Source of the DNA: Chara braunii
Lineage: Eukaryota; Streptophyta; Charophyceae; Charales; Characeae
Direction: 5' to 3'
Assembly: GCA_003427395.1 (NCBI GenBank)
Contig: BFEA01000029.1
Span: 3,901,694 to 3,924,877 of the forward strand
DNA: 23,184 nucleotides
The notes under the pieces are model-generated. The model was not told where the DNA came from. It saw only the letters and a list, made by a program, of their open reading frames with translations, and did no database searches. Both the position numbers and the translations under genes were made by a program. Of the stretch, positions 1 through 8,378 are shown piece by piece. Numbering within the stretch: position 1 is the first letter of the stretch; the number at the start of each line of letters is the position of its first letter.

Positions 1-2547
1 CCAAGCTCCAAACCACTTGGGAAGCAGTTTGCGTGAAACATCCTGTTCCAGTGCAAACTCTTCCGCGGAGACCCAAACCAGATCACTGGCGTGAATGGGA
101 CATGGTACGCGACGCCTGTTGGCTTGCTGCTGCATGCGAACTTGAGCCTTTTGCATATTTGCACAGGCTTGAGTCAGCAATTCCCTGTACTTCCGGACGG
201 AAGCGGGAGAGCAGGCAGCGTCAATGTCGGCTGGTCGAGGGAGGAGAAGGTCGAGGAAGATACGGCCTTTCCGTCCACCGTGGTGCAACTCGAATGGAGT
301 CACGCCGATCGTCGGGTGCACCGAAGTGTTGTAGGCGAACTCGATGTCGGGGAGGCGGTCAACCCAATCTTTCTGGTCCGGACGGATGAGCGTACGAAGC
401 ATCATTTGAGCGGTTTGATGTGCCCGCTCCGTCTGCCCGTCTGTCTGAGGATGCCGAGCCGAACTTGGTTTCATTGTTGTGCCGGACTCCTGCATGAGAG
501 CAGTACAAAACGCCGACATGAAACGAGTGTCGCGGTCGCTGACAATGTCTTCNGGTACACCGTGGCCACAAATCCAACCAGTGTGCAGGAGGCGTGCCAG
601 CTCGGGAGCCGTGGAGTAGTACTTGCAAGGGAGAAAACGCGCGTACTTACTCAATCGGTCCANAACCGTGAGGATGCCGTCGTGCCCGAGCCGGTCGCGA
701 GGAAACGGACCGGTGACGTCCATGGCAATGGAGAGACCGGGTTCCCGTGGGATAGGCATTGGGTGTAACTCGCCATAGGGATTGCGGTTGCGGGGTTTGC
801 TGCGTCGGCAAACTTCGCACGAGTCGCAATACCGAGTGACATCGGTAATGAGGTCGGGCCATCGGAATCGCTGTCGAAGCCGTGCAATAGTGCGGTTGAC
901 TCCGAAATGGCCGGCGAGTCGTGAATCATGATACTCGATGAGGAGGCGAGTCCGAAGACGACGGTCGCATGGGACACACAATAAGTCCTTGCCTCTTGAG
1001 TGGAGGAGCAAGTATTCGTCGGCAATGCGATAGTGGCTGGCCGGCGGGTGATCCGAAGGTTGTGCGTACAGCGTGGCGAAGTCCGGATCAGACTCATATG
1101 CCCGGATGAAGTGTCGCTGAAACTCCTCGTCGAATGCGAAGGCATGATGTGTCATAGCGCAAAGATCTGGTCTTCGCGAGAGTGCATCTCCTGCGCGATT
1201 TGAGAGGCCGAGTAGATGTTTCGGTGTGAAGTCAAACTGGTCGATGAAGTACATCCATCGTCCAATCGTGCTGCTCACCGTATCCTGCGTCTTGTAGTAG
1301 GTCAATGGATTGTTGTCTGTGACCCATGTGAACCTACGACGCCCAAGAAGGAAGTGCCGCCATCGCTTGAGAGCCATGACGAACGCGAGGAGCTCCTTCT
1401 TCCTTGCATCATCAAGTGAGTTGATGGGAGGCACTTTGTGGCTGAAATACTCCACAGGGTGCCAGTCGTCGCCGTCGTGCTGTTCCAAGACTGCCCCAAT
1501 GCCATAGCCGGAAGCGTCCGTAGTCACTCTCTTCGGCAAGGTGGGGTCATAGATGCTGAAGACGGGTGCCATAAGCATGGTCGTCTTAAGTGCTTGGAAC
1601 GACCGGCGTGCGTCGTCATCGAATACGAATGGCACCTTTGGCGACTGTAACTTCGTCATAGGTGCAACAATCCTTGAGTATCCGGTGATGAATCGCTGAT
1701 AGTAGCCCGCCGATCCCATGAATGACCGAACGTCCGTGGTGTTGGTGGGCTCAGGCCATACTCGTAGGGCCTCGATCTTGTCCGCAAGCAGACGGATGCC
1801 TTGCGGAGTCACAAAATGTCCCAAGTACTCCAGCTCCTGCCGTGCGAACTCGCACTTGTCGCGGTTTGCTTTGTACTTGGCCTGTCGTAGCCGCTCCAAA
1901 ACGGTGCGCAGGTGTTCCACATGCTTCTCCAAACTCCGGCTGTACACCAGGATGTCGTCGAGATAGATAAGTACGTATCGATCCAGCATGTGTCGGAACT
2001 CCGTTGTCATAGCCGCTTGGAAAGTGGCCAGGGCATTCGTAAGGCCAAATGGCATGACCAGCCATTCGAAATGCCCATATCGCGTCTTAAACGCGGTCTT
2101 GTAACGGTCCTGCTTGCGAATCTCGAGTTGGTGATATCTCGACTTGAGGTCCAGCTTGGAGAAAAACTTGGCGCCGCCCAGTCGCTCAAGAAGGTCGTCG
2201 ATGCGTGGGAGAGGGTCGGCGTTCCTGATTGTCTGCGCGTTGAGCTTGTGATAATCAATGCACAACCGCAGGTCCTTGTTCTTCTTCCGGACGAAGAGAA
2301 CAGGAGCACCGTATGGCGATGAGCTAGGCCGAATCCAGCCTTTCTCCAGAAGGTCGTCAAGTTGTGCCCGAAGCACACTTAACTCTTCCTCGCCCATTTG
2401 GTAGATGCAACCGCGCGGAGGTACGGCCCCGTCCTCGAGGATGATCTCGTGGCGGATGGGTCGATCCGGTACTACTCCGTGCGGGCCTTCGAACACGTCG
2501 CTGTAGGCGTCGAGAAGTTCGATGAAGCAGTGAGTCCGTCGATGAAG
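1..2547 (-). CDS. pol: Element A pol: reverse transcriptase-RNase H-integrase, partial (3' end off window)
   Basis: This frame stays open for about 850 codons to base 1, with no stop inside the window. RT copies element RNA into DNA. Visible parts are the RT start (GWIRPSSSPYGAP, near 2300-2340), the catalytic YLDD (1954-1965), and LEYLGH in the thumb. RNase H follows with TTDAS, KKELLAF, VTDNNP and GDALSRR, so its acidic residues are kept. Integrase has an HHCC zinc finger (YCDSC..C, near 790-880) and the catalytic triad: Asp at 718-720, Asp at 535-537 and Glu at 427-429. The last two are 35 residues apart, as in DD35E. The window ends at a GPY/F-like LLPKWFGAW. A chromodomain, if any, would lie outside. 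Odd residues: DYHKLN where DYRKLN is usual, and KSRYHQ where KSGYHQ is usual. The upstream limit marks an approximate frameshift from the protease frame. Confidence 0.93.
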
Positions 2548-3595
2548 CGTCATGGGGCGGGAGGGCGTGGAGAAAACACACCCCCATTTCCTCGATGTCG
2601 TCTCTGATGATGGAAGCTCGCATGCTTGTGGCGGATACCACGTGGCAGCTGATCGAAGGATGAGGAAGAGGCACCGTGCATGGAACTAATACTCCGTTCC
2701 GGTCACGAACGTGAACGGTGCGGTTGCAGAAGTTCACCGGGTGATCTTTGCTTCGCAGCCATGACATGCCCAAGATCATGTCGAATTTGGTGTCCAGAAT
2801 GTCAAAGGACACCGCCTCACTTGCGTGAGCGGCAAAGTACACTGGGACGCTGTCAATGCACCGGTTGATTGACTTGTGCGTGTGACCGTCCGCCAATGTG
2901 ACTTGCGTAGGTTGGGGCTTCCTCCGGACGCGTGGGCCAAGGCCGGCGCGCACCATGAAGTCCTGGCTGATGTAGTTGCGAGCTGCTCCACAATCGATCA
3001 ACGCGCTGCATGTCACTTCTCCGATCTGAATGCGTACATATAGCAATGGTGCGTCGATGTCATCGTACAGTTGCGTCTTGAACTCGTGGTCGATCTTCGC
3101 AATGTAGACGTGAAGGTCGACAACCTCTACTCCGGCGTCCATCAACGGAGTCGGTACTGCAGTGTGCAAGTAATCTCGCAGTTGTGCCATGAGCACATTG
3201 CAATGTGGTTTCGGCAATCGTCCGGTCGGGGGAACGGGCATCCACTAAGTCCGTGAACGTCAATGGGTCGAGCATCTCAAGTCTTGACCACGACGATGAA
3301 TCCCCGGCGATAGATGGCGGCGAAGCTGCCGAATCGGTTGCCGATGGTGATCAAACCGTGCATGCGGTAGATTGTTGCACGTGGAGCGGTTGGTCCAGCG
3401 GTGGAAACAAGTGGACAGCATAGTCCTCGTAAGTGTAACGAGAACTTGCGACATTCGCGTTCTCCCCAGATGTGCAGGAGGCCGCTAGCAAGGCGGCCGA
3501 ATCTGGCNGAGTAGAAGGTGGAGTCGCCTCACCTTCCGCGGAGCTCAGTTTCCCGAGCTGAGGCGGGGTCGCACATCCTACTTGCCCTGATCTTG
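2548..3595 (-). pseudogene. Element A pol N-terminal part: gag-pol linker and aspartic protease, frameshifted
   Basis: The protease of an LTR retrotransposon cuts the Gag-Pol polyprotein. The recognisable domain reads ALIDCGAARNYIS (catalytic Asp codon 2993-2995) and later MILGMSWL, which fit the retropepsin active-site and flap/C-terminal motifs. The active triplet is Asp-Cys-Gly, whereas the family has Asp-Ser-Gly or Asp-Thr-Gly. Upstream, from the gag stop, the -1 frame is open for some 75 codons, meets a TGA at 3351-3353, and opens again. The reading then moves to the protease frame near 3235, beside a CCCGTTCCCCC run. A second shift between about 2525 and 2580 leads into the RT frame. 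These shifts and the TGA look like decay, although sequencing error at the C run is possible. Confidence 0.8.
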
Positions 3596-5152
3596 GCACA
3601 GGGAGGTCTTGTGCTTGGTGTTGTTGCACCAATAGCAGTTGCCGTAGCGGTCGCGGACCTTGTACTCCGCCTCGGTCAAGCCGAACTTGACCCATGGAAC
3701 TTGTACTGGTTGTCCATTTCCGGCCTGCGATGCGGATTTCGCCTTCCCATTGTTGCGGGACTTGTTGTTGCGTCGCGGCTGGACAGCAGCCACCTGATCT
3801 CCGTCACTTGATGCTGGAGTGGCTGCTGGGTTATCTCCATTGTCCGACTGGACTGCAGCGAAGTGCTGCTGTCGCGGACCAGTTCGTACCTTCTCCACAT
3901 AGGTCGGCTGCCATGTTGATTTCTCGTGTGCAGCTGACCTATTGGTCTTGATGATCTCTCTCGCCTTGTCGATAATCTCGGCGAAAGTGGAGTACTGCTC
4001 GCGATCACCAAGAGCCTGGCTCAATGCCGCACAGGACCTGTTGTAGAACTCGCGGCGTATATGCGTGAATGTCAATTCTAGATTGGGCACCGCCGCGATC
4101 TTCTGCCACTTCGTGAGCCAATCCCGTATTGCAGTGTTGCCCTGTGACATGGTGAACAAACGGTTGATGGCGAGTGTCGGCGCGTTGTCGACGATGAACC
4201 GCTTCTTCCACAGTCGTGTCAGTTCCTCCCATGTGATCTTGTCCTTCAAGTCTGGTACGTCGACGCCGTGGGAGGTTGCCAGGTGGCTCAACCAGGTCTG
4301 GCATCCGCCCTTTGAGTTCAGGAACAGGGCGCCGATGTACGCATGCTTGGCTACGGGCAGAATCCTGAGTTGCGTTGTGAATGCTTCCCACCAGAGGACG
4401 GGATCCTGTTGCGTGTAGTCGTCGAACTTGTCCAGTTGGAANGTTGGCATCTTGTACATCTTCGGATTGTCATCCGCGTTCGTCGACTGCAGCTATTGGA
4501 CCTCGGTCTTCAAGGTATGCAGCTGACTGCTGATGGTGGTCGGCGCAGCGAAGGTGCTGATGTCGCCGAGCATTTTCGCTACGTGGTCAACGCGTTCCTC
4601 CAGTTGGCCGCTAGAGGATGCACTACTGGAAGCCCCAGCAGCTGGTCCTGGTATAGCCTGTTCCAGGTCCAGCAATCGGGCATCGAGTGCCCGAGTTGCA
4701 TCCTCGTGGCTCTGCACTGTATGGCGGAGCTTTGCCAACTCCTGATGTTGTTGCGTCAGGTTCTGGTACTGTTTCTCCAACTCGGACCGTTGGTAGTTGC
4801 AAGCATACAACAACCGTGTCACGAGTTTGGAGAGAAACTCCTTATGTTGCTCTTCCGGTGTTCCGTCATCGCCGTTTGGTTCAAAGTGCCAAAACTTGAG
4901 TTTTTCGATGCTTGTGGCTTCATGCCGCTGCAACAGATCCTGGGCTTCTTTGCGGCGAGCCTGGGCATCTGTGTCTGCTTCGGCCTGTAGTCGCAGCTTC
5001 TCTGCTGTTGCCGCTTCTTCAGCCTGTAGTTGGGCAGCCTTGACTACCAGCTGGCGTTGTTCCTCAGCCTCGATTGCAACGAGCTGAGCCTGGAAGCACT
5101 TTTTGTAGTCGGCAATGGGCTCATTGGCCAGTTGGCCTGGCAGGCCCGTCAT
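3578..5152 (-). pseudogene. gag: Element A gag with one in-frame TAG
   Basis: Gag forms the particle and packages element RNA. I chose the ATG at 5150-5152 because codons further upstream translate the ACGTGGC array. The N-terminal part (5152-4496) is rich in Gln, Glu, Ala and Leu with heptad-like spacing and probably forms a coiled coil. A TAG at 4493-4495 interrupts the frame, which continues in the same phase into the capsid-like region (DPVLWWEAF, WLSHLA, WEELTRLWKKRF, IRDWLTKW), typical of the plant retrotransposon gag family. A zinc knuckle, CYWCNNTKHKTSLC (C-x2-C-x4-H-x4-C), is intact near the C-terminus. The final TAG is at 3578-3580, and pol continues in the -1 frame. A single C-to-T change in a Gln codon would explain the internal TAG. 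Confidence 0.87.
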
Positions 5153-5155
5153 GTT

Positions 5156-5400
5156 GCTGACGTGGCACTGTGTCTGACATGGCACTGTCTGACATGGCAC
5201 TGCTGACGTGGCACTGCTTACGTGGCACTGTGTCTGACGTGGCACTGCTTACGTGGCACTGTGTTTGACGTGGCACTGCTGATGTGGCACTGCTTATGTG
5301 GCATTGTGTCTGACGTGGCACTGCTGATGTCGCACTGCTTACGTGGCATTGTGTCTGATGTGGCACTGCTTACGTGGCACTGTGTCTGACGTGGCACTGT
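5156..5400 (+). repeat. ACGTGGC array 1 (about 16 degenerate units)
   Basis: About 16 units of the type TG[C/T]...[TGAC or TTAC]GTGGCAC lie end to end, 14 to 17 bases each, often alternating a TGCTTACGTGGCAC unit with a TGTGTCTGACGTGGCAC unit (about 31-base pairs of units). It ends 4 bases before the gag start codon of element A, so it would lie in that element's leader. The core TGACGTGGC combines a TGACG half-site with an ACGTGGC G-box. Some copies carry ATGTGGC or ACATGGC, as expected from CpG decay. Open frames across it are only translations of the repeat. Confidence 0.9.
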
Positions 5401-5641
5401 ACCAACCCGGAATGCATGCAAAGGGGTGGGTGGGAAAGAAAACGTAGGTAGGCAAACAACCCAACAATACTTTCCTCCGGCCCTAATCAATTGATAAAAA
5501 TAAAATAAAAAATAAAAGAGGACTACTTCCTTTTTTTTTTTTTTGTATATCTGTCGATCTATTATGAGTAGGACATGTCAGAAGAGTACTATGAACGAGA
5601 TCTAGGCTAGGTTCCGCAAAGTTTCAGCTTTTACAAACTGC

Positions 5642-5880
5642 GATCTTGAAAAAAAATTTGCAAAATGGAGTACAGATGCGATTTTCAGAAAAGAACGAAA
5701 TCCAGTTTCTGAGAATATGGCAACCTCCGAATACGCCTAACACAATATTGGTAGGCTTCGCAAGATTTCGGTTTTCAAAAAAAATTTGCGAGATAAAATG
5801 GAAATTCGATTTTCAGAAAAGAATAATTCCAGTTTCAGAGAATATGCCCACTTCTATCGTTATCCCAATATGCCTAGAAA
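5642..5880 (+). repeat. Two diverged copies of a 128-bp direct repeat
   Basis: The motif CGATTTTCAGAAAAGAA occurs at 5679 and 5807, 128 bases apart, and the neighbours match in order: a poly-A run then TTTGC, AAAATGGA, CCAGTTTC, AGAATATG, and a CCTA-containing end. Copies differ by scattered substitutions and small gaps. Confidence 0.75.
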
Positions 5881-5914
5881 ACGAAATACTAACTTCAAAA
5901 ATTTCGGCTATGTA

Positions 5915-6075
5915 TGCGAAATATCAGAGAAACGAAAAGCTACTATCGGGAATTTTCAGACAAAACGAAATGCGACTTATCAGAAATTTTCAGATTTGTT
6001 ACGTAAAAACGAACTACTAATATCAGAATTTTTCAGGTAAAACGAAATGCGAATATCAGAAATTTTCGGATAGTT
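5915..6075 (+). repeat. AT-rich tandem repeat, unit about 38-40 bp
   Basis: About four degenerate units built on AATTTTCAG, then an A-rich ACGAAATGCGA-like segment, then TATCAGA. Clear anchors are ACGAAATGCGA at 5965 and 6042 (77 bases apart, two units), with weaker copies near 5925 and 6005. Each unit contains TTTTCAG, and one reads TTTTTCAGGTAA, which resembles adjoining splice acceptor and donor sequences by chance or otherwise. Confidence 0.65.
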
Positions 6076-6193
6076 GTTGCGAGAAAAAAAAAAATTCAGA
6101 GATTTGACTAAGTCCTACTTGCATTACTAATGAGTGATCACTAGATCAGCAAGCTGGCTACTTGATTGAGCGGGTCCTCTGAATGAGAGGTCC

Positions 6194-6205
6194 GCTCCGA
6201 TACCA
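6194..6205 (-). other. Primer-binding site, initiator tRNA-Met type
   Basis: On the minus strand this reads TGGTATCGGAGC, one base different from TGGTATCAGAGC, the complement of the plant initiator tRNA-Met 3' end used to prime many LTR retrotransposons. A TGCA lies 8 to 11 bases upstream on the same strand, a plausible LTR end. It is oriented like element A. Confidence 0.75.
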
Positions 6206-6650
6206 AACTATTGCATACTGTAACGTGCAGACCAGAACAAGAACCGACCTCTCAATACAAAGTACAAGATAACACAGCGGAAGACTTAGATACGAATGAT
6301 CCGAACAATCCATATTGCAATGCAGTCCTGAACACACATCATCATCATCGTTATCTGGTGTGAAGGGGGTCTGGCGCTGCACACAAGAAGACTGCGCCAG
6401 CCCCAACCATACACAGACGAAGAAGGAGGGGTTAGACGAAAGAGGAGGGAAGATGGGAATGTCGTCAACACCAAGTCTCGGTACAGGCCCAAATAGTCCC
6501 TCGTCGAAATGTCTGAATCCCAATGTCCAGTCTGGATCCAATGTCGTCAAGTCTCAAGTCACAACTCTTTCTCTATCTGTCGTAGTCTAAGAAGTCAGGT
6601 GGCGAGAGGGTGAGAAGAGATGGTGGACTTAGAAGAGGAAGAAGAAGAAC
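6206..6650 (-). mobile_element. Putative 5' LTR of element A (outer end undefined)
   Basis: The stretch directly upstream of the primer-binding site on the minus strand should be an LTR. Reading that strand, there is a CT-rich area, then TTGTACTTTGTATTGAGAG, a T-rich GGTTCTTGTTCTGG, and an end near TATGCA. That matches the general look of an LTR R-U5 region. I cannot place the outer TG end, and no second copy lies in the window, so the length is a guess. No gene is supported here. Confidence 0.45.
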
Positions 6651-6800
6651 TCTCTCTCTCTGTGTGTCCAGTACTAACCTGTGAAGTTGGCGCCTTGATG
6701 CAGGTTCCATGAAGATGGAGCTGGAGCGATGGTGCCACAGGTAAGTACCACTGGCCTCCGCCAGTGTCTCTCCCAAATCTACAATCTACTACCTACAAGC

Positions 6801-6936
6801 GCCCAGCGCTGAAGACTACTCTAGCTATGGGCGCCCAGCGCCGAAGACTACAGCTAGCGTTAATACTACTACCTAGCGCTGAAGACTACTGCAGCGCTCC
6901 TCCTGAGTGCTGCGGCCGAATCCTGAAGACTACTCG
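6801..6936 (+). repeat. Four dispersed copies of a (AGCGC[T/C])GAAGACTAC motif
   Basis: AGCGCTGAAGACTACT is found at 6805 and 6875, AGCGCCGAAGACTAC at 6837, and a shorter TCCTGAAGACTACT at 6921. Spacing is irregular (32, 38 and about 46 bases). No coding function is visible. The surrounding 6650-7054 has no supported gene. Confidence 0.65.
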
Positions 6937-7054
6937 TGCCTACTGACAACTACCTACCCGTGAAGTTCATGGGAACTTCCTATGTACTACCGGGTGTGCC
7001 TCCTGAGCCGTGCGAGCAGTTCAGGAGGCTGCTCTTGCCAATGCCGAAAGGAGG

Positions 7055-7354
7055 CAGGGGCTGCAGCTGCAGCTCCTGCTCGAGNTCGTGAGGAACAGGC
7101 NATTTCTGGCCTGTTCCGCATCNCTGTTTACGTGCCTGAGTCTTNGGGGCAGGTCGAAACAATGAGGGCCTGAAAATGGCCCTCCGTTTCAGGCTGGAAA
7201 AACTCTGGGTCTGAAAGACCCAGAAATAGGCTGAAACGGAGTAGGTCCTGCAATCCCTCGTTTTTCAGCTTTCAGGCTGAAACGACCGGGGCCTGTAAGC
7301 CCTAAGTTTTAGGCTTTTAGGCTGAATGTCCGGGACGGGCCCTGCGGGGCCCGT
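7055..7354. repeat. Dense hairpin cluster (eight short inverted repeats)
   Basis: Eight short inverted repeats lie within 300 bases. Arms: 7055-7066/7067-7078 (one mismatch); 7092-7100/7109-7117 (GGAACAGGC); 7164-7170/7178-7184 (GAGGGCC); 7184-7192/7231-7239 (CCGTTTCAG), enclosing 7205-7211/7217-7223 (CTGGGTC); 7263-7269/7276-7282 (TTTCAGC); 7301-7305/7309-7313 (CCTAA); 7335-7342/7347-7354 (ACGGGCCC). All arms but the first are perfect. Four of the eight N calls in the window fall between 7085 and 7145, which fits DNA that is hard to sequence through. No open frame of interest covers it. Confidence 0.85.
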
Positions 7355-7596
7355 GTGGCTATGCAGTATGCCACAGCCGCGGAGCTCAACCACAGAGTGA
7401 CGAAGGAGGTGAAAGAGAGGACAGAGGGAGAGACCGAGGAGAGAAGTGAAGCGGAGGAAGAAGAAGGGAGAGACAAGAACAAATAAAAAGAAGGAAAAGA
7501 GAAGACAGACATGGTGAAGAAGAAAGAGGCGAGGCAGAAAAACGGAAGGAGAAGGGTGGCGACGACGAGGAAGTCGGCCACCATAGCCGAACCGGA
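7355..7596. other. Purine-rich non-coding tract
   Basis: From about 7384 to 7575 the plus strand is strongly purine-biased (runs of GAAGAAG, GAGAG, GGAG), so the minus strand is a long polypyrimidine tract. Minus-strand open frames here give Ser/Leu/Phe/Pro-rich peptides, the expected product of translating such a tract. I see no gene. Confidence 0.6.
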
Positions 7597-7783
7597 GTTG
7601 ATCGGAGTTGCCCGGGAGTTGCCCGGGAGTTGCCCGGGAGGTGACCAGGCGTTGACCGGAGTTGACCGGGAGTTGACCGAGAGTTGACCGGGAGTTGACC
7701 AAGAGTTGACCGGGAGTTGACCGAGGGTTGACTGCAGCGTTGACCAAGGCATTGACCAAGACTGTTGACCACAAATTTGACCA
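7597..7783 (+). repeat. 11-bp array of TTGACC (W-box-like) cores
   Basis: A unit of the form GTTGACCGGGA repeats with copies starting at 7597, 7607, 7618, 7629, 7640, 7651, 7661, 7672, 7683, 7694, 7705, 7716, 7727 and 7739, and looser copies at 7752, 7764 and 7777. The period is 10 to 13 bases, mostly exactly 11. Early copies read TTGATC or TTGCCC; from 7651 nearly all contain TTGACC. TTGAC[C/T] is the W-box recognised by plant WRKY factors. Whether the array binds anything is unknown. Confidence 0.88.
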
Positions 7784-8140
7784 AGCTGGAGCCGGTATAA
7801 TCTCGCCAAGCCTTCAGCCTATCCCCTCGCCCTATGGATGTGCACACACCTTGTGGTACTTGCTGAGTCAAATCTGTCTGTCTCTTCTTTCTGCATTGAG
7901 TCTCTTCTGTCCAAGTGATAGGACTCTGTGGATGAAGGATAGGGCCTTGTTGACCAAACCCACACGGGCTGAGTAGGGCTACACTGTGTCTGACGACTCG
8001 ACTGTTCCCGGAGGACACGAACCCTCCCAAGGACCGGTACTTACCTGCGGGCTGCTCGGTGTGCCACGGTAGGCCCAAAATCCGAAATGTGGGCTGCACA
8101 ACAGGTCGTCTAAGTCTTGAGAGGACCTGCGGATTGCGTT
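7784..8140. other. Non-coding stretch before element B
   Basis: No gene, repeat or recognisable motif is supported between the TTGACC array and the leader block of element B. It is the likely position of a 5' LTR for element B, but no terminal TG/CA pair or duplicate copy could be identified. Minus-strand open frames here extend into the TTGACC repeat and are not credible. Confidence 0.4.
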
Positions 8141-8217
8141 GTCCTGTCTGCGACGTTAAAGAATTCCTGAGGAGTTACGGGGGATCTCCTTAAATGCCTC
8201 CTGATCGGCAACGGGTC
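8141..8217 (+). repeat. Leader block shared with element C (copy 1)
   Basis: This block matches 18233-18314 in order: GTC[C/T]TGTC, GCGACGTTAAA, AATTCCTG, GGAG, GGGGG, CTCTCCTTAAAT or ATCTCCTTAAAT, CCTCCTGATC and a CGGGT end. It lies 162 bases before the gag ATG of element B. Its role is unknown; it may be LTR end or 5' leader of this element group. Confidence 0.85.
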
Positions 8218-8378
8218 ATGTAGTGACAGCCATAGTTTAGGTCCAGGCTAGTGACCCTAGTAGACAGGATCCTGTCCGGATTCTGTAACCTTAGATCGAG
8301 TCAGTAGGTCTTGTCAGTCAAGGGGTAGATTCTAAGTGGTGAGGAGTGGAACTGTTGCCCGGTTGTGCATTTGACACC

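Larger units (their letters stand above)
5401..6193. other. AT-rich non-coding leader of element A
   Basis: No coding sequence is supported here. The stretch changes sharply from the GC-balanced flanks to AT-rich DNA with poly-T (about 5530-5544) and poly-A runs. It sits between the inferred primer-binding site and the gag start, so it is read as the long leader of element A, or as an insertion into it. It contains two tandem repeat families listed separately. Two overlapping open frames at 5646-6040 are low complexity (Lys, Asn, Phe, Ile), repeat internally and do not look like a protein gene. Confidence 0.6.
1..6205 (-). mobile_element. Element A: Ty3/gypsy LTR retrotransposon, 3' part beyond window
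   Basis: Read on the minus strand the order is primer-binding site (6194-6205), roughly 1 kb leader, gag, protease, reverse transcriptase, RNase H and integrase. This order, with integrase after RNase H, is the Ty3/gypsy order and not the Ty1/copia order. The element runs off the left edge inside the integrase C-terminal region, so its 3' end and 3' LTR are not visible. Gag carries one in-frame TAG, and two frame changes lie between the gag-pol linker and RT. The RT to integrase part is uninterrupted. Attaching the leader and primer-binding site to this element is inference from orientation and spacing. Confidence 0.88.

Noticed and set aside
33-768. Plus-strand open frames opposite the integrase of element A
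   Set aside because: They lie antisense to a clear integrase frame with intact motifs and have no domain of their own.
2590-2625. Possible hammerhead ribozyme core (CTGATGA)
   Set aside because: No GAAAC partner or three-helix arrangement; the stretch is antisense coding sequence of element A pol.
5156-5400. Possible CRISPR array (regular direct repeats)
   Set aside because: Units are short and degenerate with no unique spacers of constant length, no cas genes, and the context is a eukaryotic retrotransposon.
5646-6040. Two overlapping plus-strand frames in the AT-rich leader
   Set aside because: Low complexity, built on tandem repeats and inside a retrotransposon leader.
7265-8099. Long overlapping minus-strand open frames with SRSTPGQLPVN-type repeats
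   Set aside because: The 11-bp repeat and the purine tract keep several frames open; the peptides are translations of repeats, with no recognisable domain.
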